Positions 22,500 to 35,799 of a stretch of 64,000 nt of DNA are shown piece by piece. A program made the position numbers and the translations under genes. The stretch comes from Lunularia cruciata (lineage: Eukaryota > Streptophyta > Marchantiopsida > Lunulariales > Lunulariaceae). The stretch's first letter is position 1. Each line of letters opens with the position of its first letter. The stretch covers positions 50,260,552-50,324,551 of the forward strand of contig OX419756.1 in the NCBI GenBank assembly GCA_948567375.1, given 5' to 3'. The notes under the pieces are model-generated. The model did not search any database. It was not told where the DNA came from and worked only from the letters and a program-made list of their open reading frames with translations.

Positions 22500-24560
22500 A
22501 AACAAGGTACATTGGTTCTTCATGAATGAGACTATATCTGCCCTCACCCTTTGAGGAGGTGATCCCGTCAAATCCAACCATCTTTGAATCTGAACGGGAG
22601 AATGAGTATATTGTATGATGTGAACCATTGTATCTTTGATTGCATCATAAACTTTAGTGTACTCTCTACCTATGGCACATCATAAAATGTGGATGCCATA
22701 TTGTATCATATATAAATGAGTACACACCTTGGTTTGGTAGTCTTAGAAGTGTTGGATGTGGTAATCCCAAACGCAAGTGGAATATCATGGTAAAACTCCT
22801 CATATGTGAACCAAAAATACTCAATCATTAGGAAGGCATGGAGCTAAGCTCTTGGGCCTTTTTCTTTGGAAGAGAAAATCTTAACTCTATCAAGTAAAGG
22901 TGCATCAATGAGGATGTTGGTAAAGATGTGGGTGTGAGTGTGAATACACTCATTAAGACATACTTAAATCTTCATAGAGTCTAGAGATACAAAGCCAATA
23001 AATGTGAGGAGTGTTGTGCATGCATGACCTTGTAGTAGACAATGAATCAACCAAAGAGATGCTTGGAATCATAGGTGCTTAAATTTAGTATTGTGATAGT
23101 GCTAGTCTAAAAAGATGACCTTTTTGTAAGAACTTATTGCCAATAAAGGAACAACTATTGCTCTTGTTGCTATATTACCAATAACCTCCTAAATACGAGA
23201 CTACATCCTCTCATGCCTATCGGAAGAGACATCTATAGTTCACATTTCTCATTTGATAATTGTTGGAGCATATATGGCCCTAATAGAGTGAAAAAAATAT
23301 GACATATAATACTATCAAAGGCATTGTAGATGGGGTAGAAGTATTTTTATGGGTGTGTAAGTATGTGCAATAGAAAGCTTTGGGACATATCATTTCATAA
23401 GGATGGAGTAGGCCACTTGTGTGCTCCCAAAAAAAGGAGTAGATGAGCATAGGCTATAGCTTGACCCAAAGTGTAGGAGATAAATGAGTTGCAAAAATCA
23501 TTCTCTCTTAGAAGAGATCCCAATACACTCAAACCTTCTATTGGGAATTGAAACTCTGGTGTGAATTCCAAGGAAATGAGGATTGTAGGTGGACTCTATA
23601 TTGTGCATTTACAAGTTTGGACTCAGAAACCCAAGGTCTCCAGGCTAAGTGTGAAAGCTAATAAGGCTCAAACTATATCCTCCAAAGGACCCAAGATATG
23701 GGTATCATCTACAAGAAATAGACACAATATAAATAAGGTTATAACCTCTTTCCAAGTTATGTAATAAGTTATGGTAGATATCAACTCTCCCAAATATCTC
23801 CTTGATATGTACACTTGGCAATTGCTAATTGCATAAACTCCCTTGTGGTAGTATAGTGGCTATATAACAAAGGTGTCTCAATGCCATAGAAAGTATGCAC
23901 AAAGGGGACCAAGGAGGAGTATGACAACCCAATGTCATACACGCTACAATAAATGGGTAAGAAATAGCTTGTTCTAATAGAGATACAGTTTGGAAATGGA
24001 TAGATTTGAAGAGAAGTGTCACTAATATAGTTCTGTATTGTTTCTTGTTTAACCTCTTGGGCAAGAACCACTCCCAAAAGAGTGTATAGTCATCAACTAC
24101 AATGCACTATGGCAAAAAGAAAATTCAAAATCACGTTCATGTAAGCTAAGTTCCAACTAATTCTGAAGGTGATGATCTAGCTACTCCAAAGAGTCTACTT
24201 CACTACAAACAATACAACTTCAAAAAATATGTTTGACCTTTCCTAAAAGGCAAAACTACAAAGGTTCTTTGCATTTGTGGTAATATTTGCTTTCCAATTT
24301 TGTGTTATTTCCAACACTACCACTCACTGAAGATCCATCAAGGCATTGCTCCATTCCTTCATAATTACATGGGATCCCAAACCTTGGCAACAAGTACTAG
24401 TGATGATGCACACTCAACTACTTGAGTTCCTAGTATGAGGTTCCTCACCACTACTCACCAAAGAATCATTGCCAACACTTGAATTTAGTAGAAGCAACAA
24501 AGAGCTCTTGCTCTTTCAATTTACTCTCTTGCATGGACCGAATGAATATTTATAGTGAAA
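22500..24560 (-). mobile_element. Decayed RT element remnant
   Basis: The best-preserved part is the minus-strand block near 23760-23570, reading VDDTHILGPLEDIV and a following LETLGF stretch. It is equivalent to LDDTYLVGPLEDVV at 5620-5580 and to the catalytic DD box of the plus-strand copy near 42095. Upstream on the same strand, 24070-23780 aligns with 6000-5740. 22500-23500 is less clear and assigned mainly by continuity. Many stops are present. Confidence 0.5.
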
Positions 24561-25991
24561 AAAAGCCTTAAATTGCTTTGGCTACTCCTAAACAAAGAAA
24601 TTTGATGGTGGCAAAGGTGCTAAGATCTATCAAAACTGCACTTCTTCCATTTGGACTATACAATCAGGATCTTATTATCTTATCTTACCATAATTTTCTA
24701 ATCTATATACTGTTAAATAACTAACATATGTTTTGGGGAAGTGTTTGAATTCTCTTTGAAGAAACTCTATCTTGTCCTCTTTGTCCAAAGATTACAAAAC
24801 TACAAATAAATGTACAATTGTACATAATCTTCATTTAATGAATTATTCTTCATACTACTCTACTATGAAAAACTGCATTCAAGTATAGCTTTTGTGAGAA
24901 AATATTCAGTTCTCTATGTAATCTATGCATTTTAGTACTACTATATCAAAAGTGTTTATGCCTATCATAGCCAAATTATTTCATTGGACTAGCAGACAAA
25001 GTGCAGCGGTGTTATCAATAAGCATAATTGTGTATGCTTTCTCAAAGCTCTTGGACCTATTGCTAATCTGTAGTACTAATCTTAATCTTAATCTCAATCT
25101 CAAACTTAAGTCATGTTCTCTCACTCTTGCTAATCTCACAAGAAATTCCATTCTATAGAATTTTGACTCTTGAATTTCAAAATTTCAAAGAAACTGCAGT
25201 AATTCAAATGGAATGATCAAATATATAACTCCAAGCTATTATTATTGCTCAAGAACTCCCTATTGACTCTCAAATTCTGAAATTTCAATAAAAGTGGAGC
25301 ACTTTAGATAGAATGGATAAAATACATGACTATTGTTGCCACAACTTCAACTATAATCTGCATGGTTGGGTCAACTAAGTGATGTTGAAGAGTTTTTAGA
25401 AATCCATCTCTCAAGGAGGAGGAATTAAATGGAAGTGATAGATACTTCCATTTGAAGTATAGTGTAATATAACTATCTAAATAGCGTAACCAAGAACAAC
25501 ACAAGATATACCCTAACTAGTATATCATATACTCTTTACCTCATTACTCCCAAGGTGTGAATACCCAAGTGTACAATTTTTATTTTTGTGCTAATTATGA
25601 CTTCATTTACTATGTAGTATCACCTAATTATGAAGTATCAATCCATGTAATGAATTGTAAGTTTTATGCTAACTTTGGTTTCATTTCCCATGTGATGTCA
25701 TCTAGAGTAGCAAGATACACTAGGCTTGTTGTATAATGTCATGTTTACCTCATAAGAGGTAAAAACCCATGTGAGAAAGATGTACAAAGATTATAATTGG
25801 ACTAGTTAGGATATGTATGTGAGGCAATTGACCACATTGATATCATTTATCAGATTATATATGCTATGTTCATCACTTTGATGACCATTCTAGATATATT
25901 GTTCAAGTTGTGAGAGGGGTTAGCATCCCAAGTGTGTTTTATTCTATGGTTATTTTAGATTCATTATCCACATCCTTGTTTATTCCACAAG
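24561..25991. other. No gene recognised
   Basis: AT-rich sequence, including a short run of the hexamer-like repeat CTTAATCTTAATCTCAATCT near 25079. No domain or repeat partner was found. Confidence 0.4.
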
Positions 25992-25996
25992 TTTCT

Positions 25997-26737
25997 TGTA
26001 ATACTCCGAGGACAAGAGAAGAGAGAAAACATAGATTGCACACTCAAACATTCGATGCCCCAAGGGAGCACCTTCTCTTTATTATATAGACAAAGAGGAT
26101 CTCCTCCAAGGAAGCTCCACCATAGGATTAGGGACACAGATAGGTGACATTTCAGCAAGCTCCACCCTTGGATTACTTACTTAGATGGGTGACCTGTCTG
26201 GTCTAGGTCCTATCTGGTTGGTCAAACAAGCTTTGCCAGAGGGAATCTTTTAGGGAATCTTCTTGTAGGAATCTCAGAATCACGTAAGGTACCGTTGGAA
26301 AGCTCTTGACAAGACAAAGCAAGGGGGATGGAAAGGCCAGCCTTACCTCTGCTGGGGGGGGGGGGAGAATCAACACATTTTTTAGGCCTATTTCATCCGT
26401 TTAGGCCTCCGAAATTGCCTTCAAAGATTTCAGGCATATTTTGATTACTACTCTATTAGTAGAAGTCCCCTTTTGGTGATACCTCTTTCTGATCTGTTTA
26501 GTCCATCATGTGTAACATCCTTCTAGATGTTACCAAACTAATTCTCACCTTTAAATCATATGTCTAGCTATCGGTTCTAAGGTTCTCAAGTCTATTTTGG
26601 TTTTTGCCCTATTAGTAGAAGTACTCTGTTGGTGATACTTCTATCTGATCTATTTTGACCATCATGTATAACATCATTCTAGAAGTTACCAAACCAAATT
26701 TCACATCTAGATCATATGGCTAACCCTTGGTATTACA
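25997..26737 (-). repeat. Solo LTR of a second LTR family, with TTTCT target duplication
   Basis: On plus it starts TGTAATACTCC and ends GGTATTACA (LTR-type TG...CA ends). It is flanked by TTTCT at 25992-25996 and TTTCT at 26738-26742. It is the reverse complement of the element at 42132-42719, whose start TGTAATACCAA matches this right end. Inside, a segment of about 150 bp is duplicated (26447-26560 and 26605-26737, both with CTATTAGTAGAAGT and GGTGATAC). A run of G lies near 26350. No internal retroelement region is attached, so it is a solo LTR left by recombination. Confidence 0.8.
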
Positions 26738-26742
26738 TTTCT

Positions 26743-27175
26743 TCATGCACTCCATGATAAAGCTAGATGTACATTTTTTTTACAACTCAATTAATTGGTA
26801 AGAGAATCTTTGGATGAGGCTACAAGAAGTAGGTGTTAGATTTATGGATTTTGGTTGTAGATTAGGCTTCCTTATCAGAGGAGTAAGGATTGTGCAGATC
26901 CATTATACTCTTTATCCTAACCCAAGATCCTAAAAAATATAACCAAGTAGATTAGACAAAATATTATAAAATCTACTCAATTATGGTTCTTCATATTCTC
27001 TTTACTACCAAAAATTGCTTCTCTTAAGTGGGAAATATTCTTCTTCAATTTTCTAGTTTTATACAACAAGGAAATTCCTTGGAAGAACTTTAATTTTCCA
27101 TGGCTTATTTAAGTTCTTTTATCTACTATTTTATCCATACTAAGTTATATTTTGGCTTCTTTATGTGTAACAATA
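26743..27175. other. No gene recognised
   Basis: AT-rich spacer between two solo LTRs of different families. Near 26993-27130 it loosely resembles gypsy or RT relic text, but too weakly to assign. Confidence 0.35.
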
Positions 27176-27561
27176 TAGAGGTACTAGAAGCTTATTATAT
27201 CTAAATGAAGAATAGACCAAAAGCTAAATAAACCTAAATGCTAAATGAAGGTAGACTAAATATATATAGGAATTCTAAAAATATTTTAGAAGCATCCAAG
27301 AAGCTTTTAGAAACTTCTAAAGAATTGAATAACTTGCAAGTCAAGTAAATAGCTAGTTTAACTTGTATTCCACGAAGCGGCTAACTTAGCTTGTACTCCA
27401 AGAAAGGTGACTTCTAAAAGGAAACTTCCTTGGAAACCCATGTACTTAGGTTCCATATAAATATCAAAGCCTAGACTCAACTCAAACATTCAATGTTCTC
27501 CTCCCAATAGGAGTTTCAATTTGATCTTCCATTATTTGATTTCTATCCTTGATCTATTACA
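27176..27561 (+). repeat. Decayed solo LTR of the gypsy family
   Basis: It starts TGTAACAATATAGAGG and retains, in order, the landmarks of the young LTR at 35800-36222: TTTTAGAAGCATCCAAGAAGC, AACTTGCAAG, CTTGTACTCCAAGAAA, TATAAATATCAAAGCC and AATTTGATCTTCCATT. It ends near CTATTACA. No primer-binding site or gag follows. Confidence 0.7.
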
Positions 27562-27689
27562 TTTCAGGATAATGCATACATTATAAACTAGACAAGCAGA
27601 TAATGCATACATATGGATCTTATAAGCTAGACAAGTCTTTGATCACTTGATTACTTAGCTTTATCTTGTAGACTTGGGAATCCTTGTAG

Positions 27690-29330
27690 ACTTAATTCTA
27701 AATCAAGGTGTCAAAGTATAATATGTGGTTCTTTTTACATATTACTCCTAACCTGTAGCTTCTAAAGAGGTGGATTAATTTATAGATGGGTTATGTATTC
27801 TTAGAGTACCAATAAGATTTGAGGATTTTTTCACATTGTTTTTAGACAGTATTATTGTAGAGGATATTCTTCATATAGATGACCTTCCTCTACTAAGAGA
27901 TCCATAGGTGAATTTTGGTATACTCTCTTATAATATTACTCATTGACCAACTTACATACTTTATATGGTTTTTACTTCCTCAATCTTCTTAACAAGATTG
28001 AGAGCTTTTGGTAAGAGGATAAAAGAGTCTTTTGTAATATTATTGGAATAAAGAATTTTGAGTGTGTGATAAAGGAATTGTCATGTAGAAAAACAAGAAG
28101 CTTACTATCCATAGAGTAGATAGAACTTGGATCATTTTTGTGTAATCATGCACTGATGGTACCTTTGCTTCCAATTTTGTGATGGCTAATAAGCTAGACT
28201 TAGAGATTATGTAATTGAGATGGAAGAAGGATCATTTTCCTCCATGTATTTTGTGAAAAAAAAGAGTGTTTGTTCTTGCATGATCATCTTACCTTCTTTG
28301 CTTCTTGGCCTTCCAATTGGACTAGAGTTTTGTAATCTTTATTGATGGAATAGCAATATCAATAGATTTTACACTCTCTTCTAGTTGACACATTTATTCC
28401 TTGTGGTACTAGAGCACTACTTTTCTCTTTCTTGGACAAGAGTGAAACCTCTTGGATCTTAGCTTTAACATACATTAGAACATTTTAACTTGGATCAACT
28501 TTTTTTACTATAACACTAAGATTTTATTTAGGTTTTCCACCTATCTACATCTTCATTTCTCACATGTCAATATTGTATTACCTTAGTTTTATTATGGTAT
28601 TACCTTAGTTGCAATAGGTTCTATATGCATTTATCAACTATCATGGGTTTAGGGTCCTAAACATATAATACTATCAAAGATATAATGTTAAGGATGACAC
28701 AAGAGAGTCAATACTTCACTTGGAGGGTGCAATGGTATGCATTGCAAATGACACAAGCAAGGGCAAACTTATATATGGTATAAGACAACTAAGTCATAAT
28801 GATGGATGTTGTGATATAGATCCCACATGTGATGCAATTTTAGAGAGGATGTCTACCCATCCTCATGGAGGTGCGGCAAGAAAAGAAACAATAGCCCAAG
28901 TCTCTAAGTATATGTAATAAGGTACCTCTTTGTTTATCTAGCCTTGGAGTTATATATATCTTTGAATATGGCATTTGATTTGTTTGTCAAGGATTGTACA
29001 AGAGCTTGCAATATTAGACAACAAGAGGTATAATTTTCACTTTCCTATTTTGTAACTTACTCTAGATAGTTGATGTCTATTTTTCTACTAATAACATAGG
29101 CTAGTGTCATACATAGGAAAGAAATTATACTAGGTGGTGATTCTTTGGATATTCAATGGTACGTAGACAATTTGACTCATACAATTATGATATTCTAAGT
29201 ATAATAGAATAGATTCACATTTTGATACTATTTGCATTTAGCTCTATTTTACCTTGTACTATTTTACTATTTAGCTTAAGAGTGTTTTCCCATCCATCTT
29301 GATATCTTATGTGTGTTGCCTTTTCCTTTC
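27690..29330 (+). mobile_element. RT element remnant (post-RT region to tail)
   Basis: 27700-28090 parallels 42780-43150 of the best copy: GATGACCTTCCTCTACTAAGAG against GATGAACTTCCTCTATTAGGAG, and GAATTTTGAGTGTGTG against GACATTTGAGTGTGTG. 28700-29000 parallels the C-terminal block (GATCCCACATGTGATGCAAT, CATCCTCATGGAGG, GCCTTGGAGTTATAT). It ends in the tail motif TTTTCCCATCCATCTTG near 29290. Stops interrupt all frames. Confidence 0.6.
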
Positions 29331-30691
29331 AGTATTTTGGAATACTAGTTGGATGCCCATAATATGCATGTATTAATGATGAATTTAGATAGTTACACAT
29401 TATATGTAGAGTTACAAAGCATATACAAGTTTTTAAAAAACCTTAGAAGAAATTTGGTCAATGTACATCATAAAAATATTTACTTCAAATTCATTATTTT
29501 ATTTTTATTTATGAAATAATATAATTATTAGGTTTTCATTGACTTCCACTCTTGTATGTTGTTGCTCTTTCCTGTACCTCTTTTTAAGTATACAATGAAA
29601 ATGGCTCTTTAGATATAATCTAGTATTGATGCATAACGTTCTTCATATTTGGAAATCATCATTTAGTACGGGTTATGTATGCTGCTGGTGTATCTACGCT
29701 GTTATTTTTGAGTATGCACTTATGAATTTTCATTCAGTAGGGGTTATATAATACAATTTATGATAATTTCAAAGGATTTAGTATAGTAATTCCTTCTAGA
29801 GAAGAGAAGACATGAAAGTGATTTGTTTATTAGAATTGACAAAAACACTAGAAGTAATATGTTTATGTTAGTGGTACACAAAAGTTAGATATATTTAGTA
29901 CAATTCTATAAAGTTGATTACCTGTAGTACACTTATAAAATTGTAAATCTAAATTAGATTGTGAAAGCACATGATTCTTGATTGGAATGACCTCTATATT
30001 GAAAACCTTTTGATAAAGGGATTGATAGTATATTACATGTTTCCAATACTTGATCAGCACAGAAAAGACAGATTTTATCAATCAAAATATATTTTATTAG
30101 CCATTTGATCCTGCAACTCCCAACACTTGTCCTCATGGTCATTCTGTAACTCTTCTCTATCACTCTCTATTAAGAGGAATGAAAAGTCTTATGACTGGCA
30201 ATTGCTAAAGCAAAGAAGAGTCTCTTCAAAATAACTCTCACTCTCACTTCTTGATTTTTCTTAGAGTATTAACACCTCCTTGACATTCTCACTATTTGGT
30301 TTATGGCTATTAAAAAAATAATTAAGATTGTTTTGATAACTAAAACATATTTTAGTTACATATGATCTCATACATAGTGCATATAGCTTATATATTCTTA
30401 CAATGACCTTTCTGGAAGGTAAGCACCAAGGCACCAAGTACTAGGAATTGATGTTCATCCTAAGAACTAGTAAGGTGTACCCAAGAACCTATCTGCACTT
30501 ATGAATTGTAGGTAGATTACGGTTTTGAAAATATAAATGACTAATTTAAAGGTATGCAATTCAAAAATTGAGGCCAAATTCATGGTATTTAAATTTTGAT
30601 TGTTAAAAACCCCAAAGATACAAAAATTAAATTCTTGATTTTAGTATAAAGAGTTTACAGTTCTCCTAAGGACATGAAGGCAAAGCTGGTG
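29331..30691. other. No gene recognised
   Basis: AT-rich sequence with frames under 75 codons. I see no recognisable element or RNA gene. Confidence 0.4.
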
Positions 30692-33600
30692 TGTAACAAT
30701 ATGGAGTTTAGCGATGAAGTTAATCAAGGCTAACAAAGTAGCAAATAGGCCAAAGTAGCCTAGAATATTCTAGAAGTATCTAGGAAGGTTCTTGGGAAGC
30801 TTCCTGGGTAGCTTAGTTTGCACCCCAAGTAGGTAGCTTCTAGAAGCTTCCAACTGGCTTATCTTGCATGCCAAGTAGGCAGCTTCTAGAAGTAAACTTC
30901 TTGAGAAGCTTCTCGGTTAACTTGGCTTGCACTCCAAGAAAGCGGCTCAAGGAATTTTCTTGAGAATCTTCTCAAGAGCCTTGTATGCTCTGTATAAATA
31001 CCAAAGCCAAATCTCATGCTATGCATTTAGAGTTTCACACACTCAAGAGTCCCAATGTGATCTTCCATTCTCCTATTTCTCTCCTTGGTCTTGGTCTTTT
31101 ATATTGGTATTAGAGTAGGAATTGGGATGGATGGAATTTATGGACCACCAAATCCATTTCCGCCAAACCATTGGGATTTTTTTGTAAGTATTACCCAAGA
31201 ATCACTTCATATAGTTTGTCACCTCATACTTTGGGCAAATTTTTTTGTATGCAATCACCTTGTTTGAGGAACCCTTGGTACTTCCGGTTATAACTTATGG
31301 AGAACAATGGACGTGTTACCTCTATATAACTGATAAATTAGATAAATTGGAAGTAGTGTGACAGAGTAACAACTATGGCAGCAATGCCCGAGGTAATCAT
31401 TGTTATGTAGCAACAAATCAAACACCTTACTTGATTGCTGGATGAACAAGACCATCAACAACAAGAGCACAAATTTGAGAAGGAGAAAATAGAATCCAAT
31501 TTCCAAGACCAAGGTGTTTGAAGGCAAGCATCTTTTGGGTGTAGTGTAGAATTTTTTGTTTGACTATGAATATTATTTTGAAGCTACCAATCTTCAAGAT
31601 GAACATAGGTAGATTCTCTTGGCTTCTAGCCAATTGGAGGAGTAGCAAAGCTATGGTGGCGATTCCAAGTGGAGTGAGCTAAATGCAAATTTGTTGCACC
31701 AATCTTGACTTGGGTAAAATTCAAGAGTACAATAATTGGTTAATTTTAAGCTATAAATGTCACACAAGCTGCACAAGATAGGTTGGCAAAGTTGAAGCAG
31801 ATTGTCTCTATAAGAAGTTACATCACACATTTCCAAAACACCATTATGAGAATTCCAAATATACTAGAAGGTGAAGCTCTAGATCAATTTGTGAGGAGCT
31901 TGAAGTCACAAAACAAATTAAAGATAACTATGCAAGAGCCACAACACTTGGAGGAAGCCATGCGGTTGGCCAAACGCTTTGATTCCTAGTTGCAACAACT
32001 TGGTCTCTACCTCGACCTCCACAAAACCTACCAATACACTTCACATGGGTAGAGGAGCCGACACCAATGGAGATTGATGTCATTCAATGAAAATCACTTG
32101 GCATCAAAGATAGAGAAAAATTATGACAAAATGGTGGTTGTTTCTATTGTTGCCAGATTGGACATCACATTATTGAATGTCCACTCAAGAATGAGCAACC
32201 TCAACAAGTCACCTAGATGGAGTTTGTGGAGTAGAATGATCAAGGGCTCAAGGAAACAAGGAATCCCAATAGAAGATTTTGAGCCACTTATTAGGAAATT
32301 AATTAGTCCTAATGGGATCAAAGGCTTGACTTATGCAAGTTTGCTTCACTTGCAAGGTATGATATTTGATCATGGTTGTAGGATTTTGGTTGATTTTAGA
32401 AGTTCAGAGAATTGCATGTCCATGCAATTAGCAAAGAAATTATATATTCCTATCAAGCTAGTACTTGGAAGCAAATTAATGATGGTGGATGGTAGAAAGG
32501 GTTTTGCATTTTATACTTCACATCCTATTACATTTAGGATTGGGAAGGAGTATTTGGAGTGTGTGAGATTTGTAGTGGCACCTCTACACTATGATGTCAT
32601 TTTAGTTTTGCCTTGGCTTGAACGTCATAATGTTCAATTTGGTTGGACCCAACAACAAATTCAAGTACAACACCAAGGTAAGAATTTCCAAATAGGTTGT
32701 TTGGCATCTTTGAGTAACACACCTAAGAATAATCAGTCCTAATATGTGAAGTTTGTCAAGAAAGCAGCCATAGAGCAAGCTTTGAAGGAAGATAAGTCCC
32801 AAGATGAGCAATTTGTCACAAAAATAGCCATAGAGCAAGCTTTGAAGGAAGATAAGTCCCAAGAGGGGAAGTTTGTCAAGAAAGTAGCCATAGAGCAAGC
32901 TTTGAAGGAGGATAAGTACCAAGATGGAAAATTTATCAATAAAGTAGCCATAGAGCAAGCTTTGAAGGAAGATAAGTCCCAAGATGGGAAGTTTGTCAAT
33001 GAAACAATTATAGAGCAAGCTTTGGAGTAAGATAAGTCTATTTCTACGGTGTGGATCAAGCTGATTGCACAAGGAGAATCTAAGGAGGGTCAAGGGCCTC
33101 ATCAAGCAATGATTGATCAAATAGTTTAGGAGTTTGCAGACGTGTTTCTAGATGATCTACCAAAGGGATTACCCTTTGGTTGTGATATGCCCTTCAAGAT
33201 TAATTTTATTGCCAAGTAGTACTCTAGTGAGCAGACCAATCTACTGACTCTCACCAAAGGAGTTGGAAGAGTTGCAAACAATACTTATGGAGTTGTTGGA
33301 GAAGGATTTCATATGATATAGTACATCTCCTTGGAGAGCACCGATACTATTTGTTCCAAAGAAAGATGAAGTACTTCATATCTTTATTGATTACTATAGG
33401 ATCAATAAACAAAAAATGAAGAATGCATATCCCTTGCCTTGTATTGATGACTTGCTTGATCAATTGAGTGGAGCACAATACTTGTCAAAGTTGGATCTTT
33501 GTAGTGGCTATTGGCAAATCCCCATTGATATGGAGGATGTGCAAAAGAATACCTTTTGCACAAGGTATGGGCATGACCCTACCTTTTGGGCTCACTAATG

Positions 33601-35608
33601 CTCCAACAGTCTTCATGGATTAGTTTTATTAGGTGTTGGATGGAATATTGGTGTTTTTTAGATGACATTTTAATCTATAGCAAGACGGAGGCAAAACACA
33701 CAAATCATGTGCAAGAAGTCCTAAGGGGATTACGTCAATAGAAGTTTTATTGCAAGAAGTCAAAGTGTACCTTCTGGTAGAAGGAAGTTACCTTCTTGGG
33801 TCACAAGATCTCATCAGAAGGGATCAAGATGGAAGAGGAGAAAATCAAGGCTATTATTGATTGGCCTACTCCAAAAGATGCTATAGAGGAGCGAGAATTC
33901 AATGGATTGGCAAGTTTTTATTGATGGTTCATCCACTATTACGTGCATGTGGCAACACCATTGATTGACCTCTTGGGGAAAAACTCAAGCTTTCAATGGA
34001 CCACCAAGCATGAAGAAGCATTCCAAAAGCTGAAACATATGGTGTCTTCAATTCTTTAACCATATGATCCTCAACTACCTTATGTGGTTCACTTTGATGC
34101 TTCTAACTTTGCCATTGGAGCTATGTTGCAAAAAGAATTCCTAAATGAGTTACATCCCATTGAGTTTGTGTCTTGTAGATTAAATACCACAAAAAGAAAT
34201 TACTCCACACAAAATTGGGAACAACTAGGAATAATATATGCCACCAAGGTATGGAGGTATTATCTCTTGAGAAAACAGGTGATCATGCAAACCAATCATA
34301 AACCTTTATTGTAGACATTACATTTGGAACACATGAAGAGTCAACATCAATGAGAGGAGCAACTCCAATTTTTTTACATCAAACTTGAATACAAACCTGG
34401 TCGGTTCCATGTCATCCTTGATGCCATATCACGGTGATCTGATTTGAACTCTATTCCTCCCATAACAATAGCAATTACGACGGTGTCAGTCAACTCCAAG
34501 GTCCAAATTGAGTTTAGGATAGCTCTACAATAAGATCACTTCTTTCATATGGTACAAGGTCATCTTGCAACATGCAACATGCAACAAGGAGAAAAACACC
34601 TTCTCCTTCAAGGAAGGCTTTCTATTCCATAAGGACCAAATATGTGTTCCAGCCAAGGATGATTGTGTGCCTCCAAGAAGCCCATGACTTACAAATCGTT
34701 GGTCACATGGGTGTGGTTAAGACCTAGGGTACACTCCAACACCAATAATGGTGGCCCAACATGGCAAAAGATGTTTGAGAGTTTGTTTGATTGTGTGAGA
34801 GCTGCCAACGTAACAATGCCAACGTAACAATGCCAACAACCAAAAACCGAGTAGAATTTTTCAACCACTCCTCATTTCATATGCTCGATGGGAACACATG
34901 AGCTTAGATCTCATTGAGCTTGGATCTCATTACATCCTTGCCCAAGACAAAGCAAGGTCACACAATGATAGTGGTGTTTGTGGATAATCTTAGTAAGCAA
35001 ATCCATTTGGCACCAACCTTTGAGACCATGGATGCTCCAACATTGGCATAGATCTACTTCAACATTGTCTTCAAGCATCATGGGATGCCTTGTGTATTCA
35101 TCTCCAACCATGATCCTTTATTCATTGGACAATTTTGGCAAGAAATTTTCCAGATACTCAACACCAAGCTTGCTTTGTCCACGGCCTATCATCCTCAAAC
35201 TTATGGAAAAATTGAACATGAAAATTGCACCTTGGAGGATATGCTTTGTGCCTTTGTAACGTTCACCATACCAATTGGGATGAATGTCTTGCAGCTACGG
35301 AGTTTACATACAACAATTCCAAATCAGCAAGCACCAGATTCTCTCTTTCTTCCTCACTTTTGGCCAAGATCCACTTGTTCCAGAATCTCTTCTTGCTCCT
35401 CCTCCATCGCATGTCCCTCATACTTCCATCTTCTTGAACACCATATCCCAATCTCTCCAACAAGCCAAATCTTATTTCCTTGTTGCTTGAAATCATCAAA
35501 AACAATATGCAAACCACCACCATCACAATCTCACCTTTCAAGTTGATGATAAGGGCATGCTCTTGTCCAGTAACCTACCCTTCCCACTTGATACAAAAGT
35601 TGGCTTTG
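30692..35608 (+). mobile_element. Older Ty3/gypsy chromovirus copy, decayed and 3'-truncated
   Basis: The 5' LTR is 30692-31103 (TGTAACAATATGGAGTTTAG to TTTTATA), followed by a mutated primer-binding site (TTGGTATTAGAGTAGG). Gag is about 31377-32200 with a decayed zinc knuckle near 32143-32185. The protease is 32335-32700 (the catalytic motif reads DFRSS where the young copy has DSGSS). RT is about 33230-33800, RNase H about 34080-34300, and integrase about 34680-35260. Every region has stops or frame breaks. The chromodomain and 3' LTR are missing: after about 35608 the sequence passes into a fragment of another LTR family. Compared with the young copy it has lost most CpG dinucleotides. Confidence 0.85.
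32746..33030 (+). repeat. 60-bp tandem repeat inside pol of the older gypsy copy
   Basis: Nearly five copies of a 20-codon unit (consensus AIEQALKEDKSQDGKFVKKV) follow the protease domain. The third unit ends KEDKYQDGKF. The young copy has about three, more diverged, units at 37858-38037, so repeat number differs between copies. The encoded stretch is charged and probably helical. It sits in the linker between protease and reverse transcriptase. Confidence 0.85.
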
Positions 35609-35769
35609 AAGTTTTCCAAGTGTTTTTTGGCTTTTACCCTATTAGTGGAAGTACTCTTTTGGTGGCACCTCTATTTGTTCTACTTAAACCATCGTATATA
35701 ACATCCTTCTAGCTATTACCAAGCCAATTTCCACCTTTAGATAATATGTCTTGCTAATGGTATTACACC
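35609..35769 (-). repeat. Fragment of the second LTR family
   Basis: It aligns with 26590-26737 (CCTATTAGTGGAAGTACTC, GGTGGCACCTCTAT, CATCCTTCTAGCTATTACC) and ends GGTATTACA like that LTR. The remainder of the LTR is missing. It replaces the 3' end of the older gypsy copy, marking a later insertion or deletion breakpoint. Confidence 0.65.
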
Positions 35770-35799
35770 TTGCCTCTCTTCAAGAGGCGGGTCAAGGAT

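Noticed and set aside
32602-33120. 172- and 106-codon minus-strand repeat proteins
   Set aside because: Antisense readings of the 60-bp repeat within the pol gene of the older gypsy copy.
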